A stretch of 64,000 nt of DNA from Hufsiella ginkgonis (GCF_009834915.1 NZ_WVHS01000003.1:62001-126000), one strand, 5' to 3'; shown: positions 8,532-18,400, counted from the first letter of the stretch. The notes: generated by a model from the letters alone, not told the origin. Numbers and translations: made by a program.

Positions 8532-10027
8532 GTCAGCAATCTCTTTTGCCCGCGTTCCTGGTCGAGCCTCAGCGTGATGTTAATTAATGCGATCTCAAGA
8601 TATAAATAAATACTTGTGGGAAACTGCACGAATGCTTCCTGGGGGAAATTTCCGATATTTAACGCAAAGATGGTCAGGGTCATAGCCAGGCAGTAACTTC
8701 GGAGCTCCGGGTCTTTGATCTTAAAAAAATTATCGACCCCTGTTTTCAGCACCACGAATATCAGGGTACAAAAAATCAGCAGGCCAAGCCAGCCAAGCTC
8801 TACCGCAACACGTACGTATCCGCTATCGGGAGGCAATTTGGCAAGGTATGAATCCGGCGCAAATTTGGTTCCCCATATGCCGGTAGCGCCCAGTCCGCCG
8901 CCAATAATATGGGTTTGAATATAGGGCTGGATCCTTTTCTGGTTAATGGCCCTTACGTTATACGAGGCATCTTCGGAAATCTTAAATGTAGACTGGAAAC
9001 GATATAACGCGGCATTGCTGGTAGGTACGTTAATCAGGAACAGCATAAACATACCGACCACCCCGGCCAGAAACATTACGCGCTGGTTAAAATGCAGGAT
9101 CGCCACAAGCCCTATCGCAGCCGGGAACAAAAGGTAAGCGCCCCGCGTTCCCGAGTAGATCATAGCAAACAGGAACAGCGCGATCAGGAACCCGAGGATC
9201 ACTTTTTTAATTACCGGGAGGTTGCCGAACATCAGGCCCAGCGCGAGCACTGCGCCCGCCACCATGTTATAAGAGAAGGCAACGGGGTCGGAGAAGATGG
9301 AAAACTTTCGCCAGAAACCACCGATAAACAACAGCGCGTCCATTCCCGGGGTGTTGATATAAGCGAGCTCATAACTGTTAAAGCCGATAAATTCCTGTTT
9401 CAGGGCATAGAGGGCTGCGTAAGTACAGAGCCCCAGCCAGATCTTAAAGATAAGCCTGATAAATTGGACCGTCCGGATATGGTAACTAAAGATAAAATAC
9501 ATGACCATTACCACCGCCACACTTCGCACCGTATACAACCAGGCCATAACAGATGCCGCACCGGGATTAAGCGCCTGCAGCAGGTTATACGAGATCCAGA
9601 TAATGATCAGTACGCTGATCGGGTTCTTCATGAACTGCCAGTCGCGCCTGGTCTTCTGCTTGATGAAAAAGCCAAGCAGCAACAGGGCTTCCAGGCCGTC
9701 CATCACGGTACCAAGCGGAAAGGAGATGAGATTCATGCGGATGACCCACATCACCATATAGGCGGCAATCAGCAAAATAAGAATCCCGGTGCGCGGGTAA
9801 ACTACCGTGATGTACAGCATCGGCAGTGCAACCAACACGACCATGATCATAACGCCGGCCTTTATTCCGCCAATGCTGATCAGGAAACTGATTAGCAGGG
9901 AAGTGAGGCACATCAGCCCAAGACCCAGCCTCTTTGCGCCATCGCTCCGCAAAAAGATCTTTTGCCTTTCGACGAAGGTCTTCGTTTCCGGCTTATAACG
10001 CCGTTCGGATGAGTAAACTACCGGCAT
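8528..10027 (-). CDS. O-antigen ligase/polymerase-like membrane protein (Wzy-like)
   Basis: A 499-residue protein with about 11-12 hydrophobic segments and one large periplasmic loop between about residues 330 and 420. The loop contains YNVRAINQKRIQPYIQTHIIGGGLGATG, a pattern typical of the Wzy_C/WaaL superfamily, where an Arg and a following glycine-rich turn are conserved. It is expected to polymerise or ligate repeat units on the periplasmic side. The start codon overlaps by one base (TGATG) the stop of a 42-codon open frame upstream, and the 3' end overlaps the GT4 gene by 4 bases, so translation is probably coupled. Confidence 0.82.
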   Translation of the reverse strand: MPVVYSSERRYKPETKTFVERQKIFLRSDGAKRLGLGLMCLTSLLISFLISIGGIKAGVMIMVVLVALPMLYITVVYPRTGILILLIAAYMVMWVIRMNLISFPLGTVMDGLEALLLLGFFIKQKTRRDWQFMKNPISVLIIIWISYNLLQALNPGAASVMAWLYTVRSVAVVMVMYFIFSYHIRTVQFIRLIFKIWLGLCTYAALYALKQEFIGFNSYELAYINTPGMDALLFIGGFWRKFSIFSDPVAFSYNMVAGAVLALGLMFGNLPVIKKVILGFLIALFLFAMIYSGTRGAYLLFPAAIGLVAILHFNQRVMFLAGVVGMFMLFLINVPTSNAALYRFQSTFKISEDASYNVRAINQKRIQPYIQTHIIGGGLGATGIWGTKFAPDSYLAKLPPDSGYVRVAVELGWLGLLIFCTLIFVVLKTGVDNFFKIKDPELRSYCLAMTLTIFALNIGNFPQEAFVQFPTSIYLYLEIALINITLRLDQERGQKRLLT

Positions 10028-10155
10028 CAGAAAAACAGCAGCTTAATGAAAAATAAGTAAGTAGTACCTATCAATAAAGCAAATGCGGCATACCGTTTCA
10101 GGTTGTCTGAAAAGGAAAAAATATGCCCTTTCGGCTTGTGCGGGTCAATCCTCAT
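10027..10155 (-). CDS. 42-residue single-span membrane peptide in the polysaccharide operon
   Basis: This open frame fills exactly the 117-base space between the GT2 gene and the Wzy-like gene. It starts at an ATG overlapping the last codons of the GT2 gene and ends at a TGA sharing one base with the ATG of the Wzy-like gene. The peptide has a basic N-terminal part (MRIDPHKPKG) and a C-terminal hydrophobic stretch of about 20 residues (YAAFALLIGTTYLFFIKLLFF), so a single inner-membrane helix with the N-terminus inside is predicted. No family is recognised. The overlaps on both sides and the coherent membrane topology support it as a real gene. It could be a small partner of the polymerase or the synthase. 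Otherwise it is only a translational bridge. Confidence 0.6.
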   Translation of the reverse strand: MRIDPHKPKGHIFSFSDNLKRYAAFALLIGTTYLFFIKLLFF

Positions 10156-11353
10156 TTTGCTTAATGTTTTCTATCGTGTCATTAACGTGGTGCCTGGTGG
10201 CCACCGAACGTTTATTCGCGTTGCGAACTCTCAGCAGCGAAAGCACCTGGTAAAAAATAAACTGAGGAATATTAACAAGCGACTTATAAATACGTTCATC
10301 CGTTTTCGAATGCGTTAGCGACAACGCGAACCCGAGAATAAAACAACCAAAAGCGATCAGCCAGATCAGCGATGAGAGGGGGCTGATCAGCAGGTCTGCC
10401 AACATACAGATTCCTGATAGGATGATGAAAATAAAAAGCGGGGGGCGCAGCAGGATGATACCAAAAAGGAACTGGTTGAAACTAAAGTTCTTGATACCAA
10501 GCCAGGCGAGTTTAAAGCCGTAGCCGAAAAAACGGAACCATGTGTTGATCCACCTGGAACGTTGGTTAACGAGCTGGTCGGGTTTAGACGTTTTCTCGTC
10601 AAAGACTACGGCTTGCCCGGTGAACGCGATGCGGAGGTCTTTTTCGAGGATAGCTGCCTGCAGCACTTTGTCGAAACCTGCTCCATTTACATCTTTATCG
10701 CCCAGGCAATCCTTGTAAAGCTGTGTGGTAAATGCCATGCCCGACCCGGCAAGTGTGGCCGACGAGCCGAGGTTAAAGAGGATCTTGCCATCATAATAAT
10801 GGTAATAAATATCGCGGGCGGCATCCAGGCAAGCGTACACGGTGTCTATGTTCTTAGCGGCCCTGATCCCCTGTACCGCTTTAAATCCCAGGCTAAAGTA
10901 AATATTGAGCTCATCCAGGTAATCAGCCTGCACCAGGTTATCGCTATCGATGATCGTCAGCAGGTCATGATCGCGCCTGAAATTATTTATCGCATAAAAA
11001 TGCGACCGCGTATTGCCGGCAAGCACGGTTGGGGGACGCAGCAGCACCACGCGCTCCGGATCAAACGACAAACCCGTAATATCGCATTTGTCGGCCACCA
11101 CATACACGAGATAATTGGTGTAATTAAGCTTTAAAATGGAGTTGACAACGGCGGGAAGCGAATCTGTTTGTTCGTAGGCCGTTACGATAACGGCATAGTC
11201 AAAATCAGCTGGCCTGAGCGGCGATGTGGGTGAGGCTGTACGGTTTCCTTTGATAGAATGCAGCACAAAAAGTACCAAAGGCAGTACTAGGTGAATGCCG
11301 ATGATAACCTGGAATATGATCCATACGATACCAGCTACCTGGACAAAGCTCAT
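10145..11353 (-). CDS. Membrane-bound processive-type GT2 glycosyltransferase
   Basis: A 402-residue protein. It has one membrane helix at residues 5-32, a cytoplasmic GT-A domain and two to three C-terminal helices. Catalytic motifs seen are the DSD at 136-138, the acidic EKD (237-239) in place of the usual TED, and QRSRW (264-268), the Q-x-x-R-W signature of processive GT2 synthases and of related polysaccharide transferases. It begins within the stop region of the Wzc-like gene (overlap of 4 bases). It could build a backbone or transfer a sugar to lipid carrier. Confidence 0.88.
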   Translation of the reverse strand: MSFVQVAGIVWIIFQVIIGIHLVLPLVLFVLHSIKGNRTASPTSPLRPADFDYAVIVTAYEQTDSLPAVVNSILKLNYTNYLVYVVADKCDITGLSFDPERVVLLRPPTVLAGNTRSHFYAINNFRRDHDLLTIIDSDNLVQADYLDELNIYFSLGFKAVQGIRAAKNIDTVYACLDAARDIYYHYYDGKILFNLGSSATLAGSGMAFTTQLYKDCLGDKDVNGAGFDKVLQAAILEKDLRIAFTGQAVVFDEKTSKPDQLVNQRSRWINTWFRFFGYGFKLAWLGIKNFSFNQFLFGIILLRPPLFIFIILSGICMLADLLISPLSSLIWLIAFGCFILGFALSLTHSKTDERIYKSLVNIPQFIFYQVLSLLRVRNANKRSVATRHHVNDTIENIKQNED

Positions 11354-13545
11354 TTTTTCTTTTTACTTCCCTTCAGCCACGTTTTATCTATCAGTGGCGC
11401 TAAATGCCTTCCTGGGACTTTGTTTAACACCCAACCGATAAATTTATCGTCTAAATTCATCAGGTAATGGATGTTATTTACCCGGTTTATGCTCATCTTC
11501 CTGCCGGCTTCAAATATACTGACGATCTTATCAGCAATCACAGCCCATTCCGAAGAAACGTTCAACGCTTTTAAGTCGGCAGTTTCGATAATAATGATGT
11601 CGAAAGCAGCTTTCAGGTCAGCCATTTTCGCGTTCAGCAGGTGCTCAGGGCAGATCTCCAGCAGCGAAGTATCGCCGCCGCGGTTGGCCAGTACGTTAAT
11701 CGACCTTGTTTCCGTAAGGATGGTCAGGTTATTGTCGGTCAGGTAATCTTCCAGGTAAGTCTGGGTTTGCAATGTCTTGCTGATCCCGCTGTCTTTAAAG
11801 TTGCCGTCTATCAGCAACACCTTTTTGCCCGTCATGGCGAAGGCATAAGTTAAGCTAAGCGAAAACACCGTTTTACCCTCGCCGCGGCAAAGGCTGGTGA
11901 CCAGCAGCACCTTGTTGTCGCCAATGATACGTTCGATTTCAAAACGGACCGAGCGAAGCATATCTTTGAACAGCCTCCGGTCCCGGGTGTCCGGGTCATT
12001 CCACATTTTCTTCAGATCGAGCACCGAGTCGCTTAATATGTTGAGGTGTCCCAATACCGGGGCGCCCGTACTGTTAGCAAGCTCTGACGATTCCTTAACG
12101 GAACTGTCGAAGAAATAGATCCCGAAAAAGATAAGCAGGCAGAAAAAGGTGGTACCGATAAAGCTCAGGATGACCAGCAGGATCTTTTTAGACGCCTGCG
12201 GTAACCCGGGCATTGCGATCTGCGCCTGGCTGAGCGTCACCGCCGAAGCCGCCTCCAGTCCCGCCTGGTTGTACCGTACCACCACCTCCTGGTATTCACG
12301 TGCGGCGACTTCAATTTCGCGGTCGAACGATTGGATGACCGCTTCATGAGGTACCAGTTTCTGGTAACGTTCGTAAAGTTGGTTCAGGCGGCTGTCGATC
12401 AGCCCCAGGCTGTAACGCGCAAGGTCGTATTGTACTTCAAGCTCCAGTTTTCGCTGGATAAGCGCCTGTTTGGTGCTCATCGGGTTAACGATATACTCAT
12501 CCGTGAGCTTGTTGATGTTGGCGCTGATCTCGCTACGCAGGGAGTCGGCCTGTATTTTTATGCGCTCTTCGAAACCGCTGTTAATGTACTCTTCTTCCAG
12601 TGCCTGGGCTTCTTCGCGTTGCGCCTGCAGTTGCTGGTTAATCCGTGTCATGGCCGACTCAATGTACCGCCGGTCATTCGGGTTAAATTTAGCGTCGATA
12701 TTGTCGATCGCTCCCCTGCTGGAGGCGACCGTTTTCTCCGCTTCCAGCTTCCGGGTCTCATTTTCAAGGATCAGGCTGTAAAGCGAGGTCGATTGGTTCT
12801 CAAGGTTTAATAAACCGTTCTTGATCTTGTAATTACGCAGCTCGGCTACTTTCTTATTTAGCGAGTCCTGTTTTTCTTTCATCGCTCCCGCGAGAAAGTT
12901 TACGGATTTATGCAGGTTCGCCTTAAATAGCGTATTGTAAGAGGCGATGAATTCTGTACACAGCGTATTTACCGCGAAAGCCGATAGTTCAGAGCTTTCT
13001 GAGGAGAACTCTACCGTGATAAAATCGCTTGTGCCCGAACGGTAAACGTTTAATTCAGAAAGAATGGAGCCTTCGTCGTATCCCATCGATTCGAGTACGG
13101 CATGCAGCCCGTTCTGGTCGGGGTTAAACAGGTCGAGCCCTTCCTTCTTTTCGTGTTTGGCGCGGTAAACTTCAATTGCGTGGGTCCTGGCTGCGGGGAC
13201 GAGGTCATTTACCAGTGAGCTTGGTTTCCTGAACGGTTTTGCCGAGGTAAGATCATGAAGGATCAGCTGGTAGGAAAGCTGGTCGATAATATTCTTCATC
13301 TTGATCATTTCCACCAGGTTGCTGAACTTCTGCGTTACACGCGACTCCTGGAGGATCTCCAGCCCGGAAATGGTGTTCTGCCGGGTTTCATCCACAATAC
13401 CCGTAGAGATCTGCGCTTTAGCCACATACACATCGGGAAGATTCCTGACCATAAAATAGGTACAGATCGTCGCCAGGATCGGTATGGTGATGATAATAAG
13501 TCGGTACTTGTATAATAAACGAAAATACTTGCGGACTTCCTGCAT
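11350..13545 (-). CDS. Wzc/GumC-like polysaccharide co-polymerase with degenerate BY-kinase domain
   Basis: A 731-residue inner-membrane protein. It has a first helix near residues 15-32, a Wzz-like periplasmic region with coiled-coil stretches (about 200-410), a second helix near 455-480, and a C-terminal P-loop domain. Walker A is GEGKT (555-559). Walker A' is LLIDGNFK (577-584) instead of the usual DxDxR, and the Walker B position reads IIIIETAD (650-657) instead of a D followed by P-P. The C-terminus ends in a lysine run and has no tyrosine cluster. Chain-length control is the likely role, and tyrosine autokinase activity is doubtful. The gene overlaps the next one by 4 bases and follows the TolC-like gene after one base. 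Confidence 0.85.
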   Translation of the reverse strand: MQEVRKYFRLLYKYRLIIITIPILATICTYFMVRNLPDVYVAKAQISTGIVDETRQNTISGLEILQESRVTQKFSNLVEMIKMKNIIDQLSYQLILHDLTSAKPFRKPSSLVNDLVPAARTHAIEVYRAKHEKKEGLDLFNPDQNGLHAVLESMGYDEGSILSELNVYRSGTSDFITVEFSSESSELSAFAVNTLCTEFIASYNTLFKANLHKSVNFLAGAMKEKQDSLNKKVAELRNYKIKNGLLNLENQSTSLYSLILENETRKLEAEKTVASSRGAIDNIDAKFNPNDRRYIESAMTRINQQLQAQREEAQALEEEYINSGFEERIKIQADSLRSEISANINKLTDEYIVNPMSTKQALIQRKLELEVQYDLARYSLGLIDSRLNQLYERYQKLVPHEAVIQSFDREIEVAAREYQEVVVRYNQAGLEAASAVTLSQAQIAMPGLPQASKKILLVILSFIGTTFFCLLIFFGIYFFDSSVKESSELANSTGAPVLGHLNILSDSVLDLKKMWNDPDTRDRRLFKDMLRSVRFEIERIIGDNKVLLVTSLCRGEGKTVFSLSLTYAFAMTGKKVLLIDGNFKDSGISKTLQTQTYLEDYLTDNNLTILTETRSINVLANRGGDTSLLEICPEHLLNAKMADLKAAFDIIIIETADLKALNVSSEWAVIADKIVSIFEAGRKMSINRVNNIHYLMNLDDKFIGWVLNKVPGRHLAPLIDKTWLKGSKKKK

Positions 13546-13546
13546 A

Positions 13547-14230
13547 TTATTTTATCTCTTCAAGCTTTCTGGTAACTAACTCTTCTAAGGAAACCTTGGC
13601 GATCAGCATGCTGCTTTCTGCACTGATCCTGGCCGACCTGGCGCTGCCAAGGGCGACCATTGCCTGGCTGTACACATCGAAGGTAACTTCACTTTTTTCA
13701 TACCTCAGCCTTACCTGCTCGGCGACGCTCTGTGCGTCGACGAGCGACTTTGACTGTACTTTCAGCAGGTTCAGCAGTTGTATATACGTAAAATAGCGTC
13801 GTCTTACCTCCGCTTCCAGCGTCATGTTATATTCTGCGAGGTCGGCCCGGGCGATCTCCACTTCCCGTTTGGCCTGCTTTACGTTAAATGGCTTTTGCAG
13901 GATAGAGCCGATGTTAACGGACAACCCAAGCTGGATCCCGTCAAAATACGTCGGGTCTACGATATTAAACGTGTAGTTTGGTGCGTAGATAAAAGAAACG
14001 GTAAGGGGATCGAGCCAGGCTACCGACTGTTTGGTGACGTTTATCCTGGCGATATCTACCCGGGATTGCACGCTTTTCATTCGCGGATAATTTTCTTTCG
14101 CTATCGTGATAAGCTTTTCCAGGTAAACGTATGAAATATCGCCGATCATCGAGTCCTGTGCTTTCGCAGGGAAAATAATTATTACGAAAACCAGCAACAA
14201 AGCGGGAATAAATAATTGTCTATGACGCAT
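13547..14230 (-). CDS. Short TolC-like outer membrane protein
   Basis: A 227-residue exported protein. The signal peptide runs to about residue 24 (FPAKA/QD). The rest is mostly long amphipathic helices of the TolC kind, for example EIARADLAEYNMTLEAEVRRRYFTY with a following pair of strands and helices. Full TolC family proteins are 400-480 residues with two such repeats; this one has room for a single repeat. It sits directly before the Wzc-like gene, where other loci have an outer membrane export protein (Wza). A role in polysaccharide export is inferred from position only. Confidence 0.65.
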   Translation of the reverse strand: MRHRQLFIPALLLVFVIIIFPAKAQDSMIGDISYVYLEKLITIAKENYPRMKSVQSRVDIARINVTKQSVAWLDPLTVSFIYAPNYTFNIVDPTYFDGIQLGLSVNIGSILQKPFNVKQAKREVEIARADLAEYNMTLEAEVRRRYFTYIQLLNLLKVQSKSLVDAQSVAEQVRLRYEKSEVTFDVYSQAMVALGSARSARISAESSMLIAKVSLEELVTRKLEEIK

Positions 14231-14234
14231 GTTG

Positions 14235-14609
14235 TTAGTTGCTCTGGCTTAAAATGTCCGATATATAGGTTTTCAGGTCAGTGGGATTGAACGGCTTTTT
14301 CAGGTACCTGTCGGCTTTGAACGGCATATCTTTTACAATCGCTTCGAGATCGTCGGCTCCAGAAAGCAGGATAATGGGCGTTTCCCGGTAAAATCCGCTT
14401 ACTTTCAGGTTGCGGATAAACGAACTGCCGTCGATGTACGGCATCATCAGGTCTGATATGATAATGGATGGATCATTTCCTTCTTCGAGCCAGCTCATCG
14501 CTTCGGCTCCATTTTGCTTAATGACCAGGTCGTAATCTCGCGACAGCAGGAAATTGAGTAGTTTTAGAATACTTATTTCATCGTCGACAATTAGTATTTG
14601 TTTTTTCAT
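14235..14609 (-). CDS. Single-domain response regulator (REC only)
   Basis: A 124-residue CheY-like receiver with all key residues: acidic pair D9-D10, phospho-acceptor D53 in ISDLMMP, S83 in LLSGAD and K105 in LKKPF. There is no output domain. It heads the minus-strand polysaccharide operon and its stop lies 4 bases before the start of the TolC-like gene. No histidine kinase lies in the window. A direct protein-protein role in controlling export or polymerisation is therefore more likely than transcription control. Confidence 0.9.
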   Translation of the reverse strand: MKKQILIVDDEISILKLLNFLLSRDYDLVIKQNGAEAMSWLEEGNDPSIIISDLMMPYIDGSSFIRNLKVSGFYRETPIILLSGADDLEAIVKDMPFKADRYLKKPFNPTDLKTYISDILSQSN

Positions 14610-14729
14610 AGTAGTCGCTTGACGGCTGACTGAATTTAAAAAGACATAGGCATCAATAATGCCAAAAGTTTAAATAGATTTGTTTTGATGTACCATGCCA
14701 GGCTTTTTTTTGAAGTTAAATACAGGTAG

Positions 14730-14761
14730 TTTGTCCCGGGGTTAAATGTACTTTATATTTG
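14730..14761 (+). promoter_or_regulatory. Bacteroidota-type promoter of the acyltransferase gene
   Basis: TTTG at 14730-14733 and TATATTTG at 14754-14761 are 20 bases apart, a full match to the TTTG / TAnnTTTG consensus of the Bacteroidota primary sigma factor. The ATG of the acyltransferase gene is at 14766, only 4 bases after the -7 element, so the transcript would be nearly leaderless. Confidence 0.65.
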
Positions 14762-14765
14762 TTTT

Positions 14766-15380
14766 ATGTCAATTAGGAACACAGTAAAGAATAGTCCCAA
14801 ACTAAAAAAAGTTATCCACAGAGCATTAATTCCTAACAACGAGGCACGGCCGAGATCGTGGGTCCGCCTGTTTTTAAACCCCTTACTGCACAAGCATGGC
14901 AAAGGGTCGAAAGTAAAAAACCGGGTGCGGATGGACGTGCTGCCTTTCAATAAATTCGTGCTCGGAAACTATTCGGTGATCGAAGATTTTAGCGTGGTTA
15001 ACAATGGCGTCGGCGATGTATTTATCGGGGACAATACCCTCATAGGGATGGGGAATGTGATCATCGGGCCGGTTACTATCGGAAGCGATGTGATTCTGGC
15101 TCAGCACATTGTGATCAGCGGTCTTAATCACGGCTACCAGGACGTGACCATGCCTATCCACAAGCAAAAAGTAACTACGGCCGCCATTGTGATCGGCGAT
15201 GAATGCTGGATCGGCGCCAATGCGGTGATCACTGCGGGCGTTACCATCGGCAAACATTGCGTGGTGGCGGCGGGATCTATCGTTACTAAAAATGTACCCG
15301 ATTTTTGTGTGGTAGTTGGCAATCCCGCCAGGATTATTAAACGTTACGATGCTAAAACCGGCGAATGGGTAAAAGTCTAA
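14766..15380 (+). CDS. Hexapeptide-repeat acyltransferase
   Basis: A 204-residue protein of the left-handed beta-helix acyltransferase superfamily (WcaF/CapG/LacA type). Imperfect hexapeptide repeats with I/V/L every sixth residue run from about 60 to 185, for example VFIGDNTLIGMGNVIIGPVTIG. The external loop carries the catalytic histidine, within ISGLNHGYQD (about 117-126). It probably O-acetylates a sugar of the exopolysaccharide. It is transcribed away from the response regulator gene and its stop lies 48 bases before the start chosen for the DUF4450 gene. Confidence 0.88.
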   Translation: MSIRNTVKNSPKLKKVIHRALIPNNEARPRSWVRLFLNPLLHKHGKGSKVKNRVRMDVLPFNKFVLGNYSVIEDFSVVNNGVGDVFIGDNTLIGMGNVIIGPVTIGSDVILAQHIVISGLNHGYQDVTMPIHKQKVTTAAIVIGDECWIGANAVITAGVTIGKHCVVAAGSIVTKNVPDFCVVVGNPARIIKRYDAKTGEWVKV

Positions 15381-15428
15381 TGTTCCCTATTGGGTAATAA
15401 GTTCCACAAAATTTTAGCCAAGTCTCCC

Positions 15429-18400
15429 ATGTTCCCGACTTTTTCACGTTCGGTTTTAGTACTCATGCTGCTGTTTTCGGCGCCGCTGATCCGTGGCCAG
15501 GAATTATATCCGGTTCAGTTGGCGCCGGGTTACTGGCATAATATATCCCGTGCGCTCCGTTATCAACCGGATGGGACCGACTTTGTGATCACTAACGGTA
15601 ACAGGCGTTTTACGCGGGCATTGTACGGCGGCAATACCGCATTTCGCATCGAAGCCGGCGACCTCCCGGAATTTGCATTGTATATGCCGGGAATGGGTGG
15701 AAACCTGAGGTTCGGGCTGGTATCTGCCGGCGGCGCCAGGTGGCTTTCGGCTTCCGCGAAAATAGTTGCGCGTTATCGTCCGGGGACGATGATCTACGAG
15801 ATCACGGATCCCGCTCTTGGAAAAGCGACCCTTCACCTCACGGTCCTTGCACGCGTCGATGCGGAAGGATTGGTGGCGAAAACCTGGATAACGGGCACTG
15901 CCGCAAAACTCCCCGGGCTTTGCTGGGTATACGGCGGGGCCGACGGTAAGAAGTTTAGCAGGGATGGCGACATGGGCCCCGACCCGGAATCCGTATTTTA
16001 CCTTAAACCGGAGAATTGCGCGGGGAATCGATACCAGTTGTCGGCCAATATATTCACACTCACCTATGGGCAGGAAAAAACCGTTAACGGCATATTTCCT
16101 ACAGGCGCTGAGTTGAAAATCGGGGATGCCGCCGCCGTCGAGCCAGGCGCGATACTTTCGTCGGCAGAAAAGCAAGCGCCGGTACTAACCGGCAAAATTG
16201 AATTAGCGGTTGGCAAAAATCTTTACTTCGCGCTTCAGAATGCGGCTGTGCCTGCCGGAGGTTATAATGACCTGCAGGTAATTTTTGACCAGGCCGAAGC
16301 CGCCCGCAGGAAACTGGCCGAACGGGTCATCGTACGAACACCCGATCCATATATCAACACGCTTGGCGGCGCGCTCGCAATAGCGTCCGACGCGATATGG
16401 GAAGAGCCCACCTATCTTCATGGCGCTATCGGTTGGCGTTCGCGATTGAACGGCTGGCGCGGGCCTTATACCGCAGATCCGCTGGGCTGGCACGACCGTG
16501 CGAAAATGCACTTCAGGAGTTATGCACAATCGCAGCTAACAAGCCCGCCAGATGGCCCGAGCGTCCCCGATACCGCATTCAACCTGGCCAGGCAAAAGGA
16601 AAAGATCGGTACGGCGGTTTTTACGAGCGGTTACATCAGCCGTGATCCGGCGGGAAAATCACTGCGCGCGCACCATTATGATATGAACCTTGTTTATATC
16701 GATGAGCTGCTCAGGCACCTGAAATGGACCGGCGACCTGGATTTCGCCCGGGAGATGTGGCCCGTTATTACACGCCACCTGGCCTGGGAGAAAAGAAACT
16801 TTGACGGTAACGGCGATGGTTTATACGATGCTTACGCTGCCATATGGGCAAGCGATGCGCTCCAGTACAGCGGAGGAGGCGTTACCCACACGTCGGCATA
16901 TAACTATTACGCGAATAAAATGACCGCCGTTATCGCAAAACTGATCGGCGAAGATCCTGCTCCTTACCTCGCGGAATCGGCAAAGATCCTTGCCGCTATG
17001 AATTCACAATTGTGGATAGCCCAAAAAGGTGTTTATGCCGAATATAAGGACCTGCTGGGTCTACAGCTACTTCATCCTGCGCCGGCGTTGTGGACAATTT
17101 ACCATAGCCAGGATTCGGAGGTGCCTGATCTTTTCCAGGCATACCAGCAGCTTCGTTATACCGACCTGGAGATCCCACATATCCCGGTGCGCGCAGATGG
17201 GCTGCCCGAAGGCTTTTACACGCTCTCTACCAGTAACTGGATGCCATACAACTGGTCGCTCAACAACGTGGCACTCGCCGAATCGATGCATACCACGCTC
17301 GCCAACTGGCAGGCGGGCAGGTCGGAGGAAGCGTTCAGGTTATGGAAAAGCGAGCTGATCTCGTCGATGTACCTGGGCGGTAGTCCAGGCAACATTGTGC
17401 AGATCTCTTATTACGACGCGAACAGGGGCGAGGCTTACCGCGATTTTGGCGACCCGGTCGGGATGGTTTCGCGCACATTGGTGGAAGGCCTTTTTGGCAT
17501 CGTACCAGATGCATTGAGCCAAACGCTCGGGATCCGCCCCGGATTACCGGCCGCCTGGAACACGGCTTCGTTAACCATTCCCGATCTCTCTTTCCGGTTT
17601 AACCGCACGGGAAACAGGGAGATTTATACCATCGTCCCTTCTTTCGGGAAGCCAATGAAATTGAAGCTGCGCCTGAAAGCCCGCCGCGACCAGTTGGTGA
17701 CCGTAAAAGTGAACGGAAAGAGCACCGCCTGGGTAAGACAGGAAGACGTGGCGGGGCAGCCGATGGTGGAGATCTTCAGCCAGCCTGCCACCAGCTACCG
17801 GGTCGAGCTTACCTGGGGAACCACACCGGTGACAATTCCGGCAGTGAAGCCAAAGTATGTTAAGGGAGAAGAAATCGAGCTGGACCTTAAGAAATCGGTT
17901 TTTCACAAACTGGAGGATCCGCAGAAAGTATTTGATAACGTTAAACCCTTACCCGGAAAATTACAGGCTACCGTTACCGGTGAAAAAGGCAACCATACCA
18001 TTTTTCTAAAGCTTTCACAAGGACAAATGACATGGTGGTATCCTGTATGTTTCGGGATAACGGATGCTGTTTCTGTTACCACGCCGGCTCCGCAGGGCGA
18101 AGGGCTGCGTTTGAAGGTCACGAACAATACATCGGCCGTTTTACCCTGTACCGTAAAGGTAAATGGTTTCGCTGCACCGCTTAGCCTGCCTGCCGGGGAG
18201 GAGGGACCGGAAATTGCGGTCCCCGGCCGTTACCTGTTTACCGGGAGTAACCGGGTCGTTGTTTCGTTTGGCAAGGATTCGGTGGAGCAGAATATCGTTA
18301 ACTGGAACATTACTTCCTCGCGACAAGCAGAAGCGATCGACCTCTTTGCCAGCTTTAACGACAAAGTGACCGCAATATTTAAGAACAAATACCTCTCGCC

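Noticed and set aside
9092-9895. Long open frame on the plus strand (267 codons)
   Set aside because: It lies wholly antisense to the Wzy-like gene, is low in hydrophobic residues and rich in Gln, His and Arg, and has no family features.
10562-11134. 190-codon open frame on the plus strand
   Set aside because: It is antisense to the membrane GT2 gene, whose DSD and QRSRW motifs are intact.
14649-14663. GGCAT-CAATA-ATGCC inverted repeat between the response regulator and acyltransferase genes
   Set aside because: The arms are only 5 bases and no promoter element is clearly placed next to it, so it may be chance.
15390-15428. TTG start for the DUF4450 protein
   Set aside because: The ATG at 15429 places the signal peptide at the N-terminus; the TTG would add 13 polar residues before it.
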